DNA of 17,372 bases from UBA1100 sp964533265. GTDB lineage: Bacteria; Verrucomicrobiota; Verrucomicrobiia; Limisphaerales; UBA1100. Shown in pieces: positions 8,058-14,600 of the stretch. The first letter of the stretch is position 1. Every line of letters begins with the position of its first letter. The notes under the pieces are model-generated. The model did not search any database. It was not told the DNA's origin and saw only the letters and a program-made list of their open reading frames with translations. The stretch is from contig CAZHJW010000037.1 in NCBI GenBank assembly GCA_964533265.1, positions 1 to 17,372 on the forward strand, in the 5' to 3' direction. The translations under genes and the position numbers were made by a program.

Positions 8058-9206
8058 CTATCGAAAGAAACGAGATAACCCCAAAAAGCCGATTGGCCAA
8101 TCAGTTTTTCCTGTTGTAGCTAAATCAGCCAGAACTTCACCCATCACACTGGCGAATTTGAACCCATGCCCGCTGAAACCACAGGCCAGACTGACCCGAG
8201 CATAATCGGGATGCCGGTCTACAATAAAGTGACCATCTGCAGTGTTGGTGTAAAGGCAGACTTTCTGCGAAACTACTGGACCCATGCCAAGAGGGATAAA
8301 ACGATTGAGTGCATCCTTAATATCCCGATCATCCCCAAAGTTCACTCCTCGCTCCACGGTATCTGGATCCACCTCCCTGCCCGGCCAGTGCAAAGCCAAC
8401 TTCAGGCCTTCGCCACCTGAACCATCAAGAGTAAGTGGAAAGCCGTAGTAAACTCCCTCTCCATCATTCCTATCAAGAACCCAAACAGGAAAACGATCGG
8501 CAGTAAAGTGTTCGGCGGAAGCTGGAGCCACCCAGCCCAGTACTTGGCGGGTTACCCGCAATGATATATCCAAATTGCCCAGTAATTTTCCTACCCACGC
8601 TCCGGCAGCCATAACTAGATGTTCAGCAAAATATTCTTCCCCATCAGCACACACTTTTACCCCGGTATCGCCAGCTGACCAACTAGTCACCATCTGCCCA
8701 CCTCGTATATCAGCACCATGGCGACGTGACTCTTTGACAAAAGCCTCCACAGCTCGTTCAGACAGCAAATAGCCAGCTCTCTCCTCATAGAGCCCAACAA
8801 ACGAATCAGGCAATTTAAATTGAGGCCAGTTTTGGTGAAGTTCATTATGAGTATAAAGCGAATGAGACAAATCATGCTCCTTCGCCGAACGACTAGCCCC
8901 GCTCACTAAGTCCCCTTCCTCTGGCCCCATGTAAAGGGCTCCTGTAAGTCTCAAGAGCTCCTCGCCACACTCTTCTTCCAGGATCTCCCACTTTTTGTAT
9001 GCACCCTGGAGCAAAGGCACGTAATCAGGATGTTCGGTGTAGGAAAGCCGAATAGCTCTGGTAGCCCCGGCAAAGGATGCCTCCGGGTTTGGAATCGGTC
9101 CCTGTTCCAAACCCAATACTCTCAGTCCCCGCTTTGCCAAATGCCAGCAAGCTGATGCCCCCATCGAACCAATTCCCACCACAATCACGTCAAACGGCTT
9201 GGCCAT
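8058..9206 (-). CDS. FAD-dependent oxidoreductase, monomeric sarcosine oxidase/N-methyl amino acid oxidase family
   Basis: The 382-residue protein starts at ATG 9206. The N-terminal Rossmann motif is V10-G-I-G-S-M-G16, with an acidic residue E34 at the end of the second strand. 'GATRAIRLSY' supplies R50 and R53, close to the substrate-carboxylate Arg of monomeric sarcosine oxidase (MSOX). K269 lies in 'LKLALHWPG', the place of the oxygen-activating Lys. C317 in 'KVCLYTNTADGHF' matches the Cys that binds FAD covalently, and 'GFSGHGFK' (K349) matches the second carboxylate contact. These enzymes oxidise secondary amines such as sarcosine, N-methyl-tryptophan, pipecolate or proline, with O2 as acceptor, giving H2O2. 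The next gene (2 bases on) is a hydroxyproline-type dehydratase, so the likely substrate is a cyclic or N-methylated imino acid; this is inference. It is the first gene of its unit, about 160 bases after a possible leader peptide start. Confidence 0.85.
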   Translation of the reverse strand: MAKPFDVIVVGIGSMGASACWHLAKRGLRVLGLEQGPIPNPEASFAGATRAIRLSYTEHPDYVPLLQGAYKKWEILEEECGEELLRLTGALYMGPEEGDLVSGASRSAKEHDLSHSLYTHNELHQNWPQFKLPDSFVGLYEERAGYLLSERAVEAFVKESRRHGADIRGGQMVTSWSAGDTGVKVCADGEEYFAEHLVMAAGAWVGKLLGNLDISLRVTRQVLGWVAPASAEHFTADRFPVWVLDRNDGEGVYYGFPLTLDGSGGEGLKLALHWPGREVDPDTVERGVNFGDDRDIKDALNRFIPLGMGPVVSQKVCLYTNTADGHFIVDRHPDYARVSLACGFSGHGFKFASVMGEVLADLATTGKTDWPIGFLGLSRFFR

Positions 9207-9249
9207 AGCTCAGCTTAGTGTACCGACAGCTACAGACAAATCCAGAAAT

Positions 9250-9288
9250 GCAAACGGGACGGCCTCCTAACCGTCCCGCTGCGTTTGC
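9250..9288. promoter_or_regulatory. Strong stem-loop in the flavoenzyme leader, attenuator-like
   Basis: The outer stem GCAAACG (9250-9256) pairs with CGTTTGC (9282-9288) and the inner stem GGACGG (9257-9262) pairs with CCGTCC (9271-9276). That makes 13 bp with a 5-base bulge on one side and an 8-base loop. On the minus strand the loop reads TTAGGAGG, and the hairpin lies between the possible leader peptide and the flavoenzyme ATG. Neither strand has a full T-run afterwards (minus: ATTTCTGGATTTG; plus: CTTTTA), so it is not a textbook terminator. It could be an attenuator, an mRNA-stabilising structure or the terminator of a short transcript. Confidence 0.5.
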
Positions 9289-9307
9289 CCCCGGACTTTT
9301 ACCTATC

Positions 9308-9367
9308 TTAGGTTAATAGTGGGACAAGGACGCGTAGGTTGTCTGTAATCATTACCTGCATTTTCAT
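9308..9367 (-). CDS. Possible leader peptide upstream of the flavoenzyme gene
   Basis: A 19-codon frame, MKMQVMITDNLRVLVPLLT, starts at ATG 9367 and ends with TAA 9308-9310. It has the best Shine-Dalgarno in this region, AAAGGA (minus strand, 9373-9378), five bases before the ATG. The second half is rich in Leu and Val (five Leu, three Val of 19 residues). It precedes the 9250-9288 hairpin by about 20 bases. The stop region (ACCTA-AGA-TAGGT) can form a small hairpin. This arrangement resembles ribosome-mediated attenuation leaders for branched-chain amino acids, yet the downstream genes do not look like ilv or leu genes. A chance short frame cannot be excluded. Confidence 0.4.
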   Translation of the reverse strand: MKMQVMITDNLRVLVPLLT

Positions 9368-9421
9368 TATAGTCCTTTCATTTAGTTATTATCAGACCAC
9401 AAACCCCATCGACAGCCGTTA

Positions 9422-9427
9422 ATTATA
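9422..9427 (-). promoter_or_regulatory. Candidate -10 box for the leader/flavoenzyme transcript
   Basis: A perfect TATAAT on the minus strand, preceded by TAC, lies about 55 bases before the leader ATG and 215 bases before the flavoenzyme ATG. No good -35 hexamer stands at 16-18 bases, so the call rests on the -10 alone. A second TATAAT (9366-9371) overlaps the leader start and has a weak CTGATA at 17 bases. Confidence 0.3.
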
Positions 9428-9504
9428 GTACGCGCGAAACCCACTGCCTCTGTCAGTACGGATACAGATTTATCATTATTCATTGGAATTAATAACGGTT
9501 TGTT

Positions 9505-9533
9505 TTGACCAATATGCAGTCCTAGCCTTCAAT
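9505..9533 (+). promoter_or_regulatory. Candidate promoter for the polyphosphate kinase gene
   Basis: TTGACC (9505-9510) and TTCAAT (9528-9533) are separated by 17 bases, a 5/6 and a 4/6 match to the sigma-70 boxes. The predicted start site would lie about 50 bases before the GTG of the kinase gene. It is a plausible match but could be chance in this AT-rich stretch. Confidence 0.3.
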
Positions 9534-9588
9534 TTGATTTGCAGCGGGTTGTTGACTAGAGGAATCGAAAACGCCGCCCAAAGAAAAA

Positions 9589-10392
9589 GTGAAACTACAG
9601 AAAACCTCCTTTAAACCAGGTAGTAAAATCCGTCTCAAGGATTTTGACACCCGATCCTCCAGTGACACAACCAAGGAAAAGGCCTTGGCAATCTGTGAGG
9701 AAAATACCGCTGCCATTGATGAACTCTCCTACCGCCTTTATGCGGAAAACACCCGGGCACTCCTGTTGGTATTTCAGGGTATGGATACAGCGGGAAAAGA
9801 CGGGGCCATCCGGCATCTTATGCAGGGCGTTGATGCCCAGGCGACGGAGGTGCATCCTTTCAAGAAACCAAGCTCCTTGGAGCTAGATCACGATTTCCTA
9901 TGGCGCATTCACCAGAAGGTTCCCGCACGCGGAAACATCGGCATCTTCAACCGGTCTCATTACGAAGATGTTCTCGTGGTACGGGTTCGCAACCTCGTGC
10001 CCCGAAAAGAGTGGAGTTCACGATACGACCGGATCAATGACTTTGAGAAACAGTTAATCGATTCAGGTGTCACGATTCTCAAATTCTTCCTTCACATCAG
10101 CAAAGAAGAACAGCTTGAGCGCCTCCAAGCCCGACTGGATAACACCAATAAACGCTGGAAGTTCAGCAAGGCCGACCTCAGTGAGCGTAAGTTGTGGGAT
10201 GACTATCAGGTGGCTTACACAGACGCACTCAACAAATGCAATACCCCCCACGCTCCCTGGCATATCATCTGTGCGGATCGAAAATGGCACCGGAACCTGG
10301 TCATTAGCAGCATCGTCCGTAACACGCTGGAACAAATGAATCCAGAGTATCCCCCAGCGGAAGAAGGCTTGGAAGATATAATTTTGACTTAG
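9589..10392 (+). CDS. ppk2: Polyphosphate kinase 2 family nucleotide phosphotransferase (class III-like)
   Basis: The 267-residue protein moves phosphate between inorganic polyphosphate and nucleoside mono- or diphosphates in the cytoplasm, linking polyphosphate stores to the nucleotide pool. Visible motifs are the Walker A G64-M-D-T-A-G-K-D-G72, the Walker B region 'GIFNRSHYEDVLVVRV' (about 117-132), and the lid segment 'NKRWKFSKADLSERKLWDDY' (about 187-206). 'TILKFFLHIS' lies at about 162-171. The length and the wording around Walker A and B resemble class III enzymes such as that of Meiothermus ruber, which act on both AMP and ADP. Class cannot be fixed by eye. GTG 9589 is the only conventional start near the family N-terminus; it has only an A-rich tract upstream, while an AGAGGA lies too far away. 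The gene stands alone, convergent with the peptidase/MORN gene 35 bases away. Confidence 0.92.
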   Translation: MKLQKTSFKPGSKIRLKDFDTRSSSDTTKEKALAICEENTAAIDELSYRLYAENTRALLLVFQGMDTAGKDGAIRHLMQGVDAQATEVHPFKKPSSLELDHDFLWRIHQKVPARGNIGIFNRSHYEDVLVVRVRNLVPRKEWSSRYDRINDFEKQLIDSGVTILKFFLHISKEEQLERLQARLDNTNKRWKFSKADLSERKLWDDYQVAYTDALNKCNTPHAPWHIICADRKWHRNLVISSIVRNTLEQMNPEYPPAEEGLEDIILT

Positions 10393-10427
10393 GTGGACGC
10401 GGATTTAGTGCCGATCACCATTGCGCC

Positions 10428-11627
10428 CTACTCCCACAGGCCAAATTTTGCGGATTTATCTTCAGTCTGCCATACCTCCCACCGGATTAAATCACCCTCT
10501 TGGTAATGATTCTCCTGCTTCAGTTTCCCATTGTCGTGAGACAATCTCCACAAACCATCGCGCAAATCATTGCGATAAACCCCTTCCAGACGGTTCTTAC
10601 CATTGGGATGGTTCAACTGATATTTTCCTTCCCGCACACCTTTCCGATACCACCCTTGCTCAAGTAACTCACCCTTGTTATTCCAGCGTCGCCAAGGGCC
10701 ATTACATTCATTATCCCGCAGCTCCCAGCGGCCGGCACGTTTGCCGTTTGCGTGATACTCAGTAATACTTCCAGAGCCCCGGTCATTCACTTTCACCTCC
10801 AACAAATCAGATTCTTTGGCTGAATCCACCTTGGGCTTCAGCTCCTCTTCACCGACCGGCTCAGGCGACTCCCTTGTCTCCGGTTCAGGGTCAGCCTGCG
10901 TCTCAGGATTTGTTGAAACATCAACCGGCCGCTTATCATCCGCCCACAACAGGGGATCCATTCCATAAAAGTCCTTCAAACGATCATAGATTTCCGGCCA
11001 TTCCCTCTTAAACTGTTCCCCCCGTTCAAAAAAGGATTCAGTCGCGCAAGCGAAAAATTCGGCTTCATTGGAGCTACCATAATCACTAAAGGATTCATTG
11101 TTTTTTCCCAATTCGCGCTGAAAATCCTCATAGTTTTGAGATACAAACTTTTCCCATTCGCGCGTTTCACTATAGCTATTGAATCTGGGCACTCCATCCG
11201 CCTTCCCGTCGGAAGACGCGAAGTCGATAATGTGTGCAAACTCATGGATAATCAGATTGTACCCGTCATGTCCATCTTCCATACCGATCTTCGCCCAGTG
11301 CCAGCCAAGCCGAACACGTTGTCCATTCGCATCACCAGCTACGCCGGGTCCGCTAACTTTTGCAAGGTCTTCGGGAAATACCTCCACCAGTTCCATTCGC
11401 CGATATATGTCCAAGCCACCCTTGAGGCGTAAAAGAGGCATGCAGGCCTCCGCAGCGATACAGACCTTTATCTGCTCGGTAACATGCTGCCCTTCCTGCC
11501 CAACCCACTTCACTTTACGAATGAACTCTGGAATCATCTTGAGCAGATCTTCGCGCAAATCCTGTGGCATTCGCCGATACAGAGCCACACTCTTAGTCAA
11601 CCAATCCTGGTATTGTTCATCTGCCAT
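10428..11627 (-). CDS. MtfA-like (M90) zinc metallopeptidase fused to MORN/YwqK-type repeats
   Basis: From ATG 11627 the protein has 399 residues. The N-terminal domain (about 1-225) looks like the MtfA/M90 peptidase family: the zinc motif H128-E-F-A-H132 is followed by 'IIDF' and 'KADGVP', and 'NEAEFFACATESFFE' (about 187-201) supplies the expected distant Glu ligand (probably E197). An acidic, Pro/Glu-rich linker spans about 236-275. The C-terminal part (about 285-395) is a series of MORN-type units such as 'EYHANGKRAGRWELRDN', 'GPWRRWNNKGELLEQGWY' and 'GLWRLSHDNGKLKQENHY', like the YwqK family sometimes annotated as antitoxin. I see no signal peptide, so it is cytoplasmic. E. coli MtfA (no repeats) binds the regulator Mlc. 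The start lies five bases after the stop of the helicase-nuclease gene, with no Shine-Dalgarno, suggesting translational coupling. An upstream TTG (11636) is a less likely start. Confidence 0.85.
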   Translation of the reverse strand: MADEQYQDWLTKSVALYRRMPQDLREDLLKMIPEFIRKVKWVGQEGQHVTEQIKVCIAAEACMPLLRLKGGLDIYRRMELVEVFPEDLAKVSGPGVAGDANGQRVRLGWHWAKIGMEDGHDGYNLIIHEFAHIIDFASSDGKADGVPRFNSYSETREWEKFVSQNYEDFQRELGKNNESFSDYGSSNEAEFFACATESFFERGEQFKREWPEIYDRLKDFYGMDPLLWADDKRPVDVSTNPETQADPEPETRESPEPVGEEELKPKVDSAKESDLLEVKVNDRGSGSITEYHANGKRAGRWELRDNECNGPWRRWNNKGELLEQGWYRKGVREGKYQLNHPNGKNRLEGVYRNDLRDGLWRLSHDNGKLKQENHYQEGDLIRWEVWQTEDKSAKFGLWE

Positions 11628-11632
11628 ATTAA

Positions 11633-14600
11633 TCAAACCGGTATTTGAATTTGTTCCTCACGCTCCACTAATCGCCCGAAAGCTAAAAGCATATCCACTC
11701 GCGCGTCTGTTCGCACTCGCATCGGCTCGGAGGTGCGGTCAAAGCCCAATAGCCGGCTTGCCGCAATCGATATATCCTCTTTTTCAATGCCAAAACTCTG
11801 TCGTACGACAATTAGAATTGCTTCATCAAGCTCTAGATCAGCCACCCATTCGAATTTACGCTCATCGGTCGATAATTTTCTTCGATCACGAACCGTAACT
11901 GTTGTTGATTTTGCATCAAACAGCACATCACCTTCACGGCGTACTTCTTGCTCACTGATTGCTTCACTTAGTCCCTTTTCAAAAGATTCAACGTTACGAG
12001 CTCCGGTTCTTTTACCTGCTGCATCCAAGAACCGAATATAAGCCATGTCTCGGAAGATTGGAGATTCAGTTTGAACAATTTCGCCAACCCATTTGGCTAA
12101 TTTGGCAAGAGGTTGCTCGATCAAGTCCTTCTTGGAGAGGTTGATTTTAACCTTAGATTTTTTGTAGGCCGGCTGACTCGCCGCTCCGGTCAATTTGGCC
12201 GATGTCGCTTCCCTTCGTACGGTCTGCAATTCCTCAAGCCTCTTCTCTCTGAGTTGATCCGCTTCCTCCTTTGTCACATCAATTATGACCGATTTTCCTT
12301 TTTGAGCCGCTTCAATAGCCGCCATTAAGCGGGCTTTTTCTTCTATAGGATGGGCAAACCATTCCACGCTCCAGAGCCGGTAAACATTCCAGCCTAATCC
12401 TTCAAGCACTTGTTGGCGTAAACGGTCACGATCCCTCGCTGTTCTTGCACGGTTGTATTCGGGGCCGTCACATTCAATGCCCAGCAAATATATCCCGGGT
12501 TTATTGGGGTCGTAAACCGCCAGATCAATAAAGAAACCAGCCGTACCCACCTTCATTTGCACATCAAACCCGGAGAATCGCAGAAACTCGGCCACTTCTT
12601 CCTCAAAGATTGTACTTACGCCAGCCGAAATTTTGGCGGCCTCGCCGTCCAGTGTCCCAGTTTCAGCATACTGCAGATAAGCTCTAAACACTTCCACACC
12701 CCTTGCAGAAGTCCGGTTCATATCAATGTCCAGCGCCCGTAAATTGGTAAACACTTCACACCTTCTCCGGGATCGGGTAATCAACACATTCAACCGCCGT
12801 TCACCACCATCACTGTTCAGAGGACCGAAATTCATCGACACTTTGCCGTTCCCATCCCGTCCATAGCCAACACTAATAAAAATTACGTCACGCTCATCGC
12901 CCTGTACGTTTTCCAGATTCTTCACAAAAAACGGTTCGTTAGGGTGCGCCCCAAAATAATCCTCACATGAGTTATCCTCCATGCGCATCTGCTCAATCTC
13001 ATCATACACCGCCTGCATTTGTTTCACACTGAAGGCCGCAACTCCAAGCGTCAGTTCGGGACATTCGCGGGCATGGCGGAACACCGCTTCGGCCACGGCG
13101 CGCGCCTCAAGCGGGTTGGAACTTGTGTTACCTCTTTGATACACTGTATCAGGCAGATAGTGATACTTGATCCCCAACGATGGATCCGCTGGATTAAAGT
13201 TGGGGAAAATCACCAAATTTCCATCGTAGAACTCCTGATTTGAAACGGCGATGAGTGACTCATGCCGACTTCGGTAATGCCATCTCAACATTCGCTGTGG
13301 CGCCCGTTGCCCGGTCATCGTCCCAAGAATACTCTCCAAATCTGCCAATCGGTTCTCCTCATCGTCCAGCTCCTCATTGCCTCCAATGGAATCAAAGAAG
13401 CGGGTGGGCGGCATCTGTTTACTATCGCCCACCACCACCAGTTGTTTACCTCTTAACACTGCACCCAAAGCATCAACCGGTTTCACCTGACTGGCTTCAT
13501 CAAAAATCACCAAATCGAAATTTACCGAGCCCGGCGGCAAAAAGCTCGCGATGGACATTGGGCTCATCATAAACACCGGCTTAATTGCCTGCATCGCCCG
13601 GCCTGTCTTGATCATCAATTTACGGATCGGCAAATGTCGCACACGCTTTTCAAACTCGCGCATTAGAATACCCAGTTGGCCGTTGCCCACCATAGAAGGC
13701 AACCCTTCCCAATGACGAGCTGCTAGCTTAATCCGGTTGAAGAGGAACAAGAGCTGATCCAGCTCACGAAAACGGCTGATATCCTGTGTATGAGCCGTTT
13801 GATTAAACCGTCGCAAAGGTTCCCGTTCATCCAATAATTCATGCAGCATCCGTTCAAACCAAGCGTTACGAAACCAATGCACCAGGTGCTTTGGCGCTTC
13901 ACTCCAATCCATTGCACCCTCAATCACCCAGCCTAGACCTGCCTCATTCAAAGTTTCAGCCAATTGATTGAAAATAACCTGCTCATCTAAACGCCCAACT
14001 TCAGTCACCATCGTTTCCAGTTTTTGGATTTGCTCCTCAAACGGCCATTCCTCTGTCCATGCACTTCGCATCGTCACATCCAACTTAAGTAAATCAAACA
14101 GTCTGGCCTGTTGCTCCTGGTATACAGTACGGGATTGCTCCATCGCGGCGATCAAGCCCGGCAGAGGAAGGGCATCCGGGTCAGTTTCTAGATATCCAAC
14201 CAACGCTTCTTCCACGTCTCCAACACGAACTGCGGTGCGTAGCTTCTCAACAAAAATGCGAACCTCACCAAGCTTGTCCCAATCTGAATCCAATCCTCGC
14301 CATTGCCGCCCAAACACCTCCTCGGCCACTCCCGCCTTTTCCTCCACTTCCTTCCGAAGCCGCGCCTCCCCCATAATCGCTTCGGTCAGCTTTAACATTT
14401 CAGTCGGTTCTTTAGGGGCCTGGCCAGCACGGCAAAGAGCACGAATTTCCATCCGGGCACGACGATAATCACCGATGATAAATTTATACCATTTCTCACC
14501 GTGCTCCACGATAGCTGCGCGAGGCACCAGTACATCCCTTCCCCACGCTTCAGGAAGCAATGTTTGCTCATGACTCGCTTTGAGAGAGGAATGTTCTCCA

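Larger units (their letters stand above)
9207..9588. other. Divergent intergenic region with regulatory structure
   Basis: These 382 bases separate the divergent flavoenzyme (minus) and polyphosphate kinase (plus) genes. They hold, from low to high coordinate, a strong hairpin (9250-9288), a possible leader peptide frame on the minus strand (9308-9367), a TATAAT box on the minus strand (9422-9427) and promoter-like boxes for the plus-strand gene (9505-9533). Nothing suggests a tRNA or mobile element. Bases 9434-9504 show nothing I can interpret. Confidence 0.6.

Noticed and set aside
9250..9288. The strong hairpin as a plain bidirectional rho-independent terminator.
   Set aside because: It lies between divergent genes, so no upstream gene needs terminating, and neither side has a proper T-run. 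It is kept as a regulatory structure instead.
11179..11898. A 239-codon plus-strand frame across the helicase/peptidase junction.
   Set aside because: It is antisense to two well-supported genes, has Ser/Pro/Arg-rich low-information sequence, and shows no domain or ribosome site.
13968..14468. A 166-codon plus-strand frame inside the helicase gene.
   Set aside because: Ser/Arg-rich antisense shadow of a conserved long frame.
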